Of a DNA stretch of 64,000 bases, positions 1 to 8,085 are shown one piece after another (position 1 is the stretch's first letter; every line of letters begins with the position of its first letter). The notes under the pieces were generated by a model that was given only the letters and a program-made list of their open reading frames with translations, did not search any database and was not told the DNA's origin. The stretch lies in assembly GCA_965221725.1 (NCBI GenBank), contig OZ244909.1:3720001-3784000 (forward strand), in the 5' to 3' direction. This DNA comes from HK1 sp965221725 (GTDB taxonomy: Bacteria > Pseudomonadota > Gammaproteobacteria > HK1). The position numbers and the translations under genes are program-made.

Positions 1-1
1 G

Positions 2-67
2 GCGTGGGAAGTCGGCCTGACCTGCGGAGGCAAGGTGCAGGTGTATGTCGAGCCGGTCGAGGACTGA
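2..67 (+). CDS. XdhC/CoxI-family accessory protein, C-terminal end only
   Basis: Only the last 21 codons lie in the window; the gene starts upstream. They contain GLTCGGKVQVYVEP, the hallmark end of the short N-terminal XdhC_CoxI domain, and stop at TGA. The next gene carries the Rossmann half of an XdhC protein, so the two halves are separate genes here. This split arrangement is common near molybdenum hydroxylases such as CO or xanthine dehydrogenase. Confidence 0.7.
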   Translation, partial: AWEVGLTCGGKVQVYVEPVED

Positions 68-77
68 AGCCGGCTCC

Positions 78-773
78 GTGAACGCATCCGTACTGCATGC
101 CGTGCTCGAAGCGCGGGCGCAGCAGCGCCCGCTGGTGCTCGTCACCGCGCTGGATTCCGGGCGCCAGTGGGTAGAGATCCGGGACGGGCCGGCCTCCGGG
201 CTCGCCGTGGAGGTCCGGGACGCGGCGCTCGCCGCGCTCTCCCGCGACCGGAGCGCGGTGGCGGAGGTCGCCGGGGCCCGGTACTTCCTGCACGCGATGA
301 ACCCGCCGCTCCGGCTGTTCGTGGTGGGGGCGGTCCACATCGCCCAGGCCCTCGTTCCCATGGTGGCGCTTCTGGGCTACGCGGTGACGGTGATCGATCC
401 GCGCCGTGCCTTCGTCACCGGCGAGCGGTTCTCCGGGGTGACGGTGAGCACCGAGTGGCCCGACGACGCGCTCGCCGCAGTGGGGCTCGATGCTCGCAGC
501 GCGGTGGTGACGCTCACGCACGATCCCAAGCTCGATGACCCGGCCCTCCGCGTCGCGCTCGCATCCCCCGCGTTCTACATCGGCAGCCTCGGCAGTCGGC
601 GCACGCACGGCCGGCGCCTCGAGCGGCTTGCCGGCGCGGGACTGACGCCGGAAGCGCTCACCAGGATTCACGCGCCGATCGGGCTCGATATCGGGGCGGT
701 GAGCGCGGCGGAGATCGCGGCGTCGATCGTCGCCGAGCTGACGTCGGTGTTGCGCGCGCGGACCGAGGCGTGA
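78..773 (+). CDS. xdhC: XdhC-family protein, Rossmann domain (molybdo-enzyme maturation)
   Basis: A 231-residue XdhC C-terminal-type protein. XdhC proteins bind molybdenum cofactor and help its sulfuration and insertion into xanthine dehydrogenase-like enzymes. The Rossmann segment reads VVGAVHIAQAL, where family members usually have GAGH, followed by VTVIDPR. The family block IGSLGSRRTHGRR lies near residue 165 and GLDIGAVSAAEIAASIVAE near the C-terminus. I chose the GTG just after the upstream stop; an in-frame ATG at 45 would overlap that gene by 23 nt. The stop overlaps the next start (GTGA), so the genes are translationally coupled. The family call is firm; the target enzyme lies outside the window. 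Confidence 0.85.
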   Translation: MNASVLHAVLEARAQQRPLVLVTALDSGRQWVEIRDGPASGLAVEVRDAALAALSRDRSAVAEVAGARYFLHAMNPPLRLFVVGAVHIAQALVPMVALLGYAVTVIDPRRAFVTGERFSGVTVSTEWPDDALAAVGLDARSAVVTLTHDPKLDDPALRVALASPAFYIGSLGSRRTHGRRLERLAGAGLTPEALTRIHAPIGLDIGAVSAAEIAASIVAELTSVLRARTEA

Positions 774-2461
774 GGTTCGGTCGGGTCCGGGTCGCGGACG
801 CGGCGGGCACCGTGCTCGCGCACTCGATGCGGGTCGGTGACCGGACGTTCAGGAAGGGGCGCGTGCTGAGCGCCGCGGATGTCGAGGCGCTGAAGCACGA
901 GCATTGCGACGCGGTGGTGGGCGCGAGACTCGACCCCGGCGATGTGACCGAGGATGCGGCGGCGGCGGCGGCGGCGGCGGCGCTCGCGGGGGAGGGGGTG
1001 CGGGTCGGGGCGCCGTTCACCGGGCGCTGCAACCTGTTCGCGGCGATCGATGGCCTGCTGCTCGTGCGGGCCCCGGACGTCGACCGGTTCAATGCGGTGG
1101 ACGAAGCGCTGACCGTCGCCACCCTGCCGGCGCCGCGGGCGGTGCGCGAGGGCGAGATGCTCGCGACCATCAAGGTGATCCCGTTCGCGGTGCCGCGCGC
1201 GGTGCTCGATCGTGCGCTCGCCCCCCTCGGCGCCGAGACGCCGAGCCGACCAATCCGGCTGAGCCAACCCATCCGGCCGAGTCGAACAATCCGGTCAGTC
1301 CGACCAATTCGAGTAGAAGCGTTCGAGCCGATGGAGGTCGCCCTGATTCAGACCCGGCTCCCGGCCACGAAGGAGACCGTGCTCGACAAGACGTCCCGGG
1401 TGTTGCGCGCGCGCATCGAGGCGCTTGGCGGATGCGTCGCGAGCGATACCCGTTGCCCGCATGCCGTCGGCGCCGTCGCGGAGGCCGTTGGGCGCGCGCT
1501 CGACTCCGGCGCCGGGATCGTGCTGATCGTGGGGGCCTCGGCCATCGTCGACCGGCGCGATGTCGTCCCCGCCGGCATCGTGGCCGCGGGGGGCGAGGTG
1601 CTCCACCTCGGCATGCCCGTCGACCCGGGCAACCTGCTCCTGCTCGCCCGCTGCCGGGGACATTCGGTGCTCGGCCTGCCCGGATGCGCGCGTTCACCGG
1701 CGCCGAACGGTCTCGATCTGGTCCTTGAGCGGCTTGCGGCCGGGCTGGACGTGGCGCCGCGAGACATCATGGCCATGGGGGTCGGTGGGCTGCTCAAGGA
1801 GACTGCGGCGCGTTCCCAGCCCCGGCGCGGGTCGCGGGCGTCGCGTGAACCGGGGCCGGCGCGGGCTCCGAATGTGTCGGCGCTGGTGCTCGCGGCCGGA
1901 CGCTCGACCCGGATGGGACCGGTCAACAAGCTCCTGGCGCCGCTCGGCGGGCGGGCGATGGTGCGCGCGGTGGTCGACGCGCTTGCGGGGTCGAGCGTGC
2001 GGTCGGTGGTGGTCGTCACCGGGCACGAGGCGGAGCGGGTGGCGGATACGCTCGCGGGGACCGGCGCGCGCCTCGTCCACAACCCCGAATACCGGCAGGG
2101 CCTGAGCGGCTCGATTCGGGCCGGGCTCGCGGCGCTGCCGGAGTCCACCGAGGCGGCGGTGATCTGCCTCGGTGACATGCCGCTCGTCACCGCGGCGCAC
2201 ATCGACCGACTGGCGGCGGCATTCGACCCCGCCGAGGGCCGCGAGATCTGCGTCCCGGTGTTCGCGGGCAGGCGCGGCAACCCGGTCCTGTTCGCCCGGC
2301 GCTTCTTCGACGAGATGGCCGGGGTGCGCGGCGATGTGGGCGCCCGTCACCTCATCGGCGAGTACGAAGAGTACGTGTGCGAGGTGGCGATGGATGATCG
2401 CGCGGTGCTCGTGGACGTGGATTCTCCGCCGGCGTTGCGCGACATCGGGGGCGAGCCTTGA
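770..2461 (+). CDS. Fused molybdopterin-binding domain / MobA-like nucleotidyltransferase
   Basis: A 563-residue two-domain protein. Residues 1-150 resemble the N-terminus of molybdopterin-binding proteins tied to molybdenum hydroxylase operons. Residues 195-345 form a MoeA/MogA-like fold (GIVLIVGASAIVDRRDVVPAG, then LGMPVDPGNLLLLA). From about residue 368 an NTP_transf_3 domain starts with LVLAAGRSTRMGPVNKLLAP, the nucleotide-binding signature of MocA/MobA cytidylyl- or guanylyltransferases, and continues with CLGDMPL and GNPVLF. It probably makes the dinucleotide form of the cofactor for the hydroxylase served by the adjacent XdhC proteins. GTG start overlaps the xdhC stop. A run of ten alanines and an 18-bp in-frame repeat expansion sit in the first third. 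Cytosine versus guanine specificity cannot be read from sequence. Confidence 0.85.
   Translation: MRFGRVRVADAAGTVLAHSMRVGDRTFRKGRVLSAADVEALKHEHCDAVVGARLDPGDVTEDAAAAAAAAALAGEGVRVGAPFTGRCNLFAAIDGLLLVRAPDVDRFNAVDEALTVATLPAPRAVREGEMLATIKVIPFAVPRAVLDRALAPLGAETPSRPIRLSQPIRPSRTIRSVRPIRVEAFEPMEVALIQTRLPATKETVLDKTSRVLRARIEALGGCVASDTRCPHAVGAVAEAVGRALDSGAGIVLIVGASAIVDRRDVVPAGIVAAGGEVLHLGMPVDPGNLLLLARCRGHSVLGLPGCARSPAPNGLDLVLERLAAGLDVAPRDIMAMGVGGLLKETAARSQPRRGSRASREPGPARAPNVSALVLAAGRSTRMGPVNKLLAPLGGRAMVRAVVDALAGSSVRSVVVVTGHEAERVADTLAGTGARLVHNPEYRQGLSGSIRAGLAALPESTEAAVICLGDMPLVTAAHIDRLAAAFDPAEGREICVPVFAGRRGNPVLFARRFFDEMAGVRGDVGARHLIGEYEEYVCEVAMDDRAVLVDVDSPPALRDIGGEP
956..985 (+). repeat. (GCG)n trinucleotide run coding for ten alanines
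   Basis: An almost pure GCG run inside the molybdopterin-binding fusion gene gives a poly-alanine stretch after residue 62. It is a slippage-prone tract whose length changes in steps of one residue without loss of frame. Confidence 0.8.
1243..1314 (+). repeat. In-frame 18-bp tandem repeat (4 units) in the molybdopterin-binding fusion
   Basis: Four degenerate 18-bp units of the type GAGCCGACCAATCCGGCT encode the six-residue pattern S-(Q/R)-P-I-R-x. They lie between the N-terminal domain and the MoeA-like domain, in a linker that should tolerate insertion. Confidence 0.75.
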
Positions 2462-2642
2462 ACCGCCGTTTCCACCGGGCCGGAACATACGCAGGAAATC
2501 GCTCCGACCGGATGCACCGGAGGTCGAAATCCTGCCGGGTTCGCACGATGGGCCGGCCCCTCGGAGTATCGGCGGGGATGGCGGGAATGGCGGGAGTCTC
2601 CGGGCAGTTCCATTTGTTGCCAGCAGTGGGAGTCGCCGGGCC

Positions 2643-3083
2643 TTGAGCGACCTCTACCACGACGCGATCATGACCGCAGCTCGCCGCACCTCCGGGCAGG
2701 GCCGGCTTGTCTGCTCGCACGGCTCCGCGACCGTCGACAACCCGCTGTGCGGGGATCGGGTGACCATCGACGTGGCGCTCGATCCGCCGGCCGCGGGGGT
2801 GGTACGCGTCGGGCATTTGGTCAGGGGATGCGTGCTGTGCGAAGCCGCCGCAGTGCTGATCGCGGAGCAGGCGCCGGAGCGGGGGCCGGAGGAGCTGCTC
2901 GGCGTGGGGGCGGAGGTGGAGGCGGCGCTCCGCAACGACGCCCCGTTTCCGTGGCCGGCGCTCGAGATGTTCGCGCCGGTGCGCGGCGTGACAAGCCGTC
3001 ATCGGTGCGTCGGGCTGCCCTTCGAGGCGCTGGCCGCGGCGCTTGCGGCCGCTCTCGGTGAGATGGACGATCCCGCCGGATGA
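2643..3083 (+). CDS. SufU/IscU-like iron-sulfur cluster scaffold protein
   Basis: A 146-residue NifU N-terminal-type scaffold. The three conserved cysteines appear in their usual settings: VDNPLCGDR, VRGCVLCEAAA and RHRCVGLPFEAL. The protein begins LSDLYHDAIM, the standard start of this family. TTG is the likely initiator because this is where homology begins; the in-frame sequence upstream is low-complexity and unrelated. The protein would assemble [2Fe-2S] or [4Fe-4S] clusters for transfer. It sits 181 bp after the cofactor genes, so it may supply the 2Fe-2S clusters of the same molybdenum hydroxylase. SufU versus IscU is not resolved, although the spacing around the third cysteine is more SufU-like. 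Confidence 0.8.
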   Translation: MSDLYHDAIMTAARRTSGQGRLVCSHGSATVDNPLCGDRVTIDVALDPPAAGVVRVGHLVRGCVLCEAAAVLIAEQAPERGPEELLGVGAEVEAALRNDAPFPWPALEMFAPVRGVTSRHRCVGLPFEALAAALAAALGEMDDPAG

Positions 3084-3153
3084 GTGCGGCTCAAGCGCCT
3101 CGAATCCCTTCCTGAAGGCGGCCCCCTAACTGCAAGCTCGCTCCGCACCCATC

Positions 3154-3321
3154 TCGGAAGTTTTACTGATTCGCGGCTGCGGGCGCGGATCTGGCGGTTT
3201 TCGCCGCGAACACGGCACAGGGATGACTCGGGGGTGGCCCGGGGCTCGATGCCATCTGCCTCGCAAGCCGAAGCCTGACCATCCATGCCCCCTCACTTCG
3301 CGAATTAGTGAAATTTCCGGG
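3154..3321. repeat. MITE-like intergenic element, copy 1
   Basis: This gap begins with TCGGAAGTTTTAC and ends with GTGAAATTTCCGGG, an imperfect terminal inverted repeat. The interior matches the elements near 41.0 and 44.1 kb, for example CGCGGATCTGGCGGTTTTCGC and CCTCACTTCGCGAAT. It has no coding capacity. A short stretch just outside its right end (GTACGCCTGCGCGCC) is internal in the other copies, so this copy looks rearranged. The rest of the interval between the flanking genes holds no gene. Confidence 0.65.
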
Positions 3322-3354
3322 CCAAAGGTACGCCTGCGCGCCTTGATTCGCCGG

Positions 3355-4128
3355 TCAGGGATTACGGCGTTCGATGCCGCTGAGCGATTCGATCTGGAGG
3401 GTGAGGGCGGCGCCGTCGGGTTCGGTGTGGACGATCTTCACCGGAAAATAGCCGAGCGATTTCGCGCACCAGAAGGTCGTTTGGCGAAGATTGCTCTCCC
3501 GCTCGCGCCGGACGACGACGGTGTCCAGAGTTCCGAGCGTGGTCTCGATGCGCTCCTCGCCGACGCCGGCCAGCACGTAGCGTTTGAGGTGGCGACCGCC
3601 GTCGGCGATGGTGTACTCCATCCGCCGCACGCCGAGTTCGAGGTCCCGCATCAGGGCGAGAATGTAGCTGAATTTGTCCATGGTCCCGGGCGGCACCTCC
3701 AGTTTCCAGGTCGTGCCTCCGGACTCGTGGCGCGCGATGTTCTTCTCCCAGTCGAATGCGATCTCGATCACGCGAGCCCTGCGGCCGGTGCGCTCGTAGT
3801 GGTAGGCGATCGGCCGCAGCCAACCCCCCGCGTAAGTCCACTCGCTGCGCTCGACGCGGGTATCGTCCCGGATCAGGGAGAACATTCCCTGCGGCTCCGT
3901 CCGGGACGTGGAAACGAACCGGTCACCGTCTTCGGGCACGAGAGACCACTGCGAGCGAGCGAACGTCGTGCCCGCCGTCTTGAGCGAGAAGGTCGCCTCG
4001 AACCGCTGCGGGAGTTCCCGCTGCACGTTGGCGAGGGCGCCGGCCGCGATGGAGAGAAGCAGAACGAGGGTCGAAAGGGTGGCAACGGTCGGGACCCGCA
4101 AGCCCCGAATGCACGACTGCCCGCCCAT
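3355..4128 (-). CDS. DUF3108 domain protein, exported
   Basis: A 257-residue protein with an N-terminal export signal: a hydrophobic stretch TLSTLVLLLSIAAGALA near residues 15-32. The mature part follows the DUF3108 pattern, a beta-rich envelope protein of unknown role: RFEATFSLKTAGTTFARSQW near its start, then GTMDKFSYILALMRDL and LGYFPVKIVHTE near its end. ATG at this start places the signal peptide correctly; longer in-frame starts add a charged leader. It is convergent with the upstream cofactor genes and divergent from the toxin-antitoxin pair. Family assignment is from recalled pattern, function unknown. Confidence 0.75.
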   Translation of the reverse strand: MGGQSCIRGLRVPTVATLSTLVLLLSIAAGALANVQRELPQRFEATFSLKTAGTTFARSQWSLVPEDGDRFVSTSRTEPQGMFSLIRDDTRVERSEWTYAGGWLRPIAYHYERTGRRARVIEIAFDWEKNIARHESGGTTWKLEVPPGTMDKFSYILALMRDLELGVRRMEYTIADGGRHLKRYVLAGVGEERIETTLGTLDTVVVRRERESNLRQTTFWCAKSLGYFPVKIVHTEPDGAALTLQIESLSGIERRNP

Positions 4129-4310
4129 GACGAGCGCGTTGAGGGTGACTCTGTTCAGTTCCCGCACGATGGCGCGCCCCCTTGCGCAACCGGCAGTCCG
4201 CTCGGTTCGAAGATCCCTGCATTCACGAAGCAAGCGAACCCTTCCACAAACGATTTATGCAACATTCGGGTCTACCGACTGCCTCTGCGCTCTGTACCCG
4301 TCGTATCTCC

Positions 4311-4339
4311 TTGTGTCGCGCTTATTCAATGCCTAGTAT
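4311..4339 (+). promoter_or_regulatory. Sigma70-type promoter of the MbcA/MbcT-like operon
   Basis: TTGTGT (-35) and TAGTAT (-10) are separated by exactly 17 bp. They lie about 37 bp upstream of the antitoxin ATG, in a locally AT-richer patch. The -10 overlaps the operator-like palindrome listed next. Confidence 0.6.
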
Positions 4340-4355
4340 TGTCTCATGTGAGGCA
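4330..4355. promoter_or_regulatory. Nested inverted repeat over the -10, likely autoregulatory operator
   Basis: TGCCT and AGGCA form the outer arms and CTCA-TG-TGAG an inner palindrome; together they straddle the -10 and the start of transcription. Toxin-antitoxin operons are usually autorepressed by the antitoxin, so this is a plausible binding site. The role is inferred from position. Confidence 0.5.
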
Positions 4356-4375
4356 GGGTGGTCGGGGAGATTGGG

Positions 4376-4819
4376 ATGAATGTGGATGCCATGGCGATCG
4401 CAGATGTTCTGGGTGGCCCTGGCGTTTTGGGCCGCCCGATCAGGGATACGCGAGATCTCGAGGATGCGGTCCGCGCGGGAATCCCCAAGCCGGCGCTGGA
4501 TCGGTTGGTCGCGACCATCGTGTCGGGAGACCGCGCGGATGATTCCGGTGTGCGGCTGAGGAACAAGATCGTCCCACGGGCAACGTATCAGCGGGTCGAG
4601 CGCTTCAACCTCCAGGTCAGCGAGACCACGGAACGCATCGCTCGGCTGTACGCTCTGGCCCTGTTCGCGTTCCAGGACCCCGAAGTCGCCGCACGCTTCA
4701 TGATGCATCCTCATCCGGAGCTGGGTGATCGGACTCCATTCGACACTGCTCTGACCGAGGTAGGCGGTCGTGAGGTCGAAGAGATCATCGAAAGGGGGTT
4801 GCATGGTCTTCCGGCCTGA
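4376..4819 (+). CDS. MbcA/ParS-type (Xre, DUF2384) antitoxin
   Basis: A 147-residue antitoxin of the Xre-MbcA-ParS toxin-binding family. The C-terminal half carries the DUF2384-like region (RIARLYALALFAFQDPEVAA, then TPFDTALTEVGGREVEEIIE), which binds and blocks a RES toxin. The N-terminal half should form the Xre DNA-binding domain. ATG is preceded by GGGGAG at a good distance. The gene overlaps the toxin gene by 17 nt, as usual for these pairs, so partner and order support the call. It should bind NAD-degrading toxin and repress its own promoter. Confidence 0.85.
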   Translation: MNVDAMAIADVLGGPGVLGRPIRDTRDLEDAVRAGIPKPALDRLVATIVSGDRADDSGVRLRNKIVPRATYQRVERFNLQVSETTERIARLYALALFAFQDPEVAARFMMHPHPELGDRTPFDTALTEVGGREVEEIIERGLHGLPA

Positions 4820-5276
4820 ATCTCCCCAACATGCTTATCGAATCGTTCACAAGCGCTATCCACCGTTCGACGGCGGTGGAACTCACCGGTGGGGCAGTCG
4901 ATGGATCGGGCCCGGACGCTGGGTCATCCACGCGGCAGAGACCTATGCCCTCGCCGTGCTGGAGAACCTGGTGCACTGGCAGACAAACGCGCTTCCACCG
5001 GAGCTCGTGTGCGTGAGGGTGACGATACCCGCCGGTATCGAGCAGGAGCGAATCGACGAATTCGACCGCGCATCATTGGCTGAGAGCGATTTTGCATTGA
5101 CTCGTGCGCTCGGCAACCCGTGGTACGACCGCGAGCGAACATCGGTGCTGTGGGTACCGTCCGCGGTGTCGCCGTACGAATCGAACGTGCTGTTCAATCA
5201 GCTCCACGCCGATTTTTCGCGAATCGATGCGGCCGCGCCGGTATCTGCTCGCGTGGATGCCCGCCTGATGCGCTGA
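4803..5276 (+). CDS. RES-domain toxin (MbcT-like NAD+ degrading)
   Basis: A 157-residue RES-domain protein. Known members bind NAD+ in an ADP-ribosyltransferase-like fold and degrade it by glycohydrolysis or phosphorolysis, which stops growth or kills. Visible family features are YRIVHKRYPP with GGGTHRWGSRW near the start, AETYALAVLENLVHW around residue 45, the R-E-S side chains spread through these blocks, and ESNVLFNQLHADF near the end. The start ATG lies inside the antitoxin gene. All conserved blocks are present, so the toxin appears intact. Confidence 0.88.
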   Translation: MVFRPESPQHAYRIVHKRYPPFDGGGTHRWGSRWIGPGRWVIHAAETYALAVLENLVHWQTNALPPELVCVRVTIPAGIEQERIDEFDRASLAESDFALTRALGNPWYDRERTSVLWVPSAVSPYESNVLFNQLHADFSRIDAAAPVSARVDARLMR

Positions 5277-5422
5277 TCGTGCGGCAAGTTTGCTCTCCAA
5301 TGTGGGATATAACGGCTCCATTCTTCGGAGGAGAGATCGACGCTCGGGGGTATCTGCCCCGTGTTTTCGCGGCTCGCGGGTCATTGTCGATCCCACCGTC
5401 GTCACGCCGATATAAGGGTGAA

Positions 5423-5461
5423 ATCATGTCGTCAATTTTCGATGTATTATGACGACATGAT
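5423..5461. promoter_or_regulatory. Perfect 11-bp inverted repeat at the start of the DUF4143 ATPase gene
   Basis: ATCATGTCGTC and GACGACATGAT are exact reverse complements separated by 17 bp. Between them lies TATTAT, a good -10 element; a start of transcription 6-7 nt downstream would fall on the ATG at 5457. The site therefore looks like an operator clamped on a promoter, and the message may be leaderless. No good -35 is visible. Confidence 0.65.
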
Positions 5462-6620
5462 ACGCAACAGATCCTACGCTCGACTGATGCGCCTACCCCG
5501 GCGGAGCTTCTTTCTCCTGGGGGTACGCGGGGTCGGGAAGAGCACGTGGGCACGACGGCAGTTCCCCGATGCGCTGCGCATCGATCTGCTCGACGAGGCC
5601 CGCTACCAGGACTATCTTGTGGATCCGTCGCTGTTCGCGGCGGAGCTTGGCTCGTCTCCCCGTGGAAGTTGGGTCGTGGTCGACGAGATCCAGCGCCTCC
5701 CGAATCTACTGAATGAAGTGCACCGGTTCATTGAGGAACGACAGCTCAAGTTCGCCCTGCTCGGGTCGAGCGCCCGCAAGCTCAAGGTGGCCGGGGTCAA
5801 CCTGCTCGCGGGCCGGGCCTTGCGCAAAACCATGTTTCCACTCACGCCTTCGGAACTCGGCGACGATTTCGACCTGAGCGCCGCGCTTCGGTGGGGGACG
5901 ATTCCGCTGGTGTGGGTCTCCGACGCGCCGGGCGAGGTGCTCGGGAGCTACGTCCAGCTCTATCTCAAGGAGGAGATCCGGGCCGAGGCGCTGGTGCGGA
6001 ATCTCCCCGGATTCGCCCGCTTTCTCCCGATTGCGGCTCTGTCTCACGGTCAGGTGGTGAACATATCCGGCCTTGCCCGTGACTGCGGGGTTGCGCGTAC
6101 GACCGTGCAGGGCTACCTCGACATTCTGGAGGACACGCTGCTCGCCAGCCGCCTGCCCGCCTTCGAGGCGAAGCTGCGAGTACGCGAGCGCCGCCATCCG
6201 AAGCTGTACTGGGCGGATCCGGGGCTCGTTCGCGCGGTGAAGAAGCTCGCAGGGGCGATTGCGCCCGAGGAGCGCGGGGCGCTCCTCGAAGGCTGGGTGT
6301 TTCACCTGCTCCGGGCGTACGGCGAGGAGAGCGACTTGTACGAAGATCTTCGCTACTGGGCGCCCCATCCCGCCAACCGCACCGAGGTGGACTTTCTCCT
6401 GCGCCGCGCCGACGAGTTTGTCGCCCTTGAGGTCAAGTCCGCGTCGCGCTACCACACCGGAATGCTGCCGGGCCTGCGTGCGGTGGCCGAGCTTCCGGGC
6501 ATGGTGCGGCGAGTGCTCGTCTACGACGGCAGGAGATCCTTCCGCACACAGGACGGAATCGACGTGTGGCCCGTGGAGCGCTTGCATCGGGTCCTCGCCG
6601 CCGACACGCTCTGGCCCTGA
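5442..6620 (+). CDS. AAA_14/DUF4143 family ATPase
   Basis: A 392-residue P-loop ATPase. Walker A is GVRGVGKSTWAR near residue 31 and Walker B is WVVVDEIQRLP near residue 73. GSSARKL follows as sensor I, a winged-helix region comes next (ISGLARDCGVARTTVQGYLD), and the C-terminal DUF4143 nuclease-like domain has TEVDFLL and ALEVKSA, the D/E-x-K pattern of PD-(D/E)xK folds. The family is scattered, often in variable regions beside toxin-antitoxin genes; its role is not well known. Two in-frame ATGs (5442, 5457) are possible. The second fits a leaderless transcript from the -10 in the upstream palindrome. Confidence 0.85.
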   Translation: MYYDDMIRNRSYARLMRLPRRSFFLLGVRGVGKSTWARRQFPDALRIDLLDEARYQDYLVDPSLFAAELGSSPRGSWVVVDEIQRLPNLLNEVHRFIEERQLKFALLGSSARKLKVAGVNLLAGRALRKTMFPLTPSELGDDFDLSAALRWGTIPLVWVSDAPGEVLGSYVQLYLKEEIRAEALVRNLPGFARFLPIAALSHGQVVNISGLARDCGVARTTVQGYLDILEDTLLASRLPAFEAKLRVRERRHPKLYWADPGLVRAVKKLAGAIAPEERGALLEGWVFHLLRAYGEESDLYEDLRYWAPHPANRTEVDFLLRRADEFVALEVKSASRYHTGMLPGLRAVAELPGMVRRVLVYDGRRSFRTQDGIDVWPVERLHRVLAADTLWP

Positions 6621-6759
6621 TCCACTCCGATCCTCCGATGCAGGAGACGGGTCATGCGAGATTTCTTCTTTGCGCGTTGAGCCGCGGACGGCGTTCAATT
6701 CTGGGCGAGGACGCATGCTTGAAGATGACGGCCGCGGGCAGGCCGGGAGCCTTGGCGCC

Positions 6760-8055
6760 ATGATGCGGTCTGCCTACACGGTGGCATGGCATTGCGCTGC
6801 GCCGTTCCTGGTCGGGCGACTGCTGTGGCGGGGACGGCGCGATTTCGCCTACCTGCGGCGGATCGGGGAGCGCTTCGGGCTGGGGAGCCGGATTGCTTCA
6901 CGGCGTGGATGCCTGTGGATACACGCTGTATCGGTCGGGGAGGTCCAGGCTGCCTCGCCGATTGTGGAGGCGCTCAGGGGCTTGTATCCGGACGAGACGA
7001 TTGTTGTCACATCGACGACCGCGACCGGCGCCGGCCACGTCTCGAAGGCGTTTGGCGGCGGAGTCGTCCATCGCTACTTTCCGTTCGACCTTCCCGGATC
7101 GGTGGCGAGGTTCCTGAACCGTATCGCGCCCCGCGTCGCGATTATCATGGAGACCGAAATCTGGCCAAACCTGCTGACGGAGTGTCGTCGGCGGGGGATC
7201 CCCGTGATTCTCGCCAACGTGCGCCTTTCCGAGCGCTCCGCCGCAGGCTACCGCAGGTTCCGTGGCCTCTTTGCACCGGTACTCTGCGACGTGGCCGCGA
7301 TCGCGGTCCAGAGTGGCGAGGACGCGCGCCGGATCGCGTCGGTGGGAGCGCCGCCGGAGCTCATCGACGTCACCGGCAGCACGAAGTTCGACATTCCGAT
7401 GCGCGCGAGTCTGCGCGAAGAGGCGGCTGCGTTGCGGCGCACATGGGGAGCGTCGCGAGGTATCTGGATCGCGGCGAGCACCCACGAAGGCGAAGAAGCG
7501 GCGGTGCTGGACGCCTTCGAACAGGTGCTGGAGAGGCTTCCGAGGAGCCTGCTGGTGCTCGTGCCCAGGCATCCCGAACGGTTCCGGGACGTTGCGGCCT
7601 ACGTGCGCCGGCGTGGATTCGAACCTGCAATGCGCTCACAGCGCCTGGCCGACTGTACGGACGTCAGGGTGTTCGTCGGTGACACCATGGGTGAGCTGCC
7701 CCTGTTCTATGCAGCGGCGGATGTAGCGTTCGTGGGCGGCACGCTGGTCGAGCGTGGCGGACACAACATGCTGGAACCTGCTGCTCTGGGCTTGCCGGTG
7801 CTGTTCGGTCCGCATGTACTCAATTTCGCGGAGATCAGCCGTCGGCTGATCGAAGCGGGCGGGGCCCGGACTGTCGGCGATGCGGCCAGCCTCGGCCGGA
7901 CCGTCGTCGACTTCCTGTGCGACCCGGACTTGCGTCATACCGTCGGGTCGAAAGGGCGCGCGTTCGTCGAAGGTAACCGCGGGGTCGGCGATCGCGTCGT
8001 CGCGCTGATCAGTTCGCATCTGGAGCCCGCGCACCGATTCCCGGCACGGCAGTGA
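6760..8055 (+). CDS. waaA: 3-deoxy-D-manno-octulosonic acid transferase (Kdo transferase)
   Basis: A 431-residue glycosyltransferase that moves Kdo from CMP-Kdo to lipid IVA at the inner membrane, in lipopolysaccharide core synthesis. A membrane-anchoring N-terminal stretch ends in LLWRGRRDFAYLRRIGERFG. Family blocks follow: WIHAVSVGEVQAASPIVEAL, VTSTTATGAG, METEIWPNLL, NVRLSERSAAGY, STKFDIP, STHEGEE, VPRHPERF and GGTLVERGGHNMLEP. I chose the ATG pair just before the anchor; an upstream ATG at 6715 would add 15 unrelated residues. The enzyme shows the cell makes lipid A, so it is Gram-negative. Convergent with ilvC, with only 30 bp between stops. Confidence 0.95.
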   Translation: MMRSAYTVAWHCAAPFLVGRLLWRGRRDFAYLRRIGERFGLGSRIASRRGCLWIHAVSVGEVQAASPIVEALRGLYPDETIVVTSTTATGAGHVSKAFGGGVVHRYFPFDLPGSVARFLNRIAPRVAIIMETEIWPNLLTECRRRGIPVILANVRLSERSAAGYRRFRGLFAPVLCDVAAIAVQSGEDARRIASVGAPPELIDVTGSTKFDIPMRASLREEAAALRRTWGASRGIWIAASTHEGEEAAVLDAFEQVLERLPRSLLVLVPRHPERFRDVAAYVRRRGFEPAMRSQRLADCTDVRVFVGDTMGELPLFYAAADVAFVGGTLVERGGHNMLEPAALGLPVLFGPHVLNFAEISRRLIEAGGARTVGDAASLGRTVVDFLCDPDLRHTVGSKGRAFVEGNRGVGDRVVALISSHLEPAHRFPARQ

Positions 8056-8085
8056 GCGGCGCAAGCTTCCCAATCCACCCTCCGG

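Noticed and set aside
2458..2642. Small gene between the molybdopterin-binding fusion and the SufU-like gene
   Set aside because: The 62-codon frame is Met/Gly/Arg-rich and made largely of GCGGGAATG-like repeats, with no ribosome site or motif.
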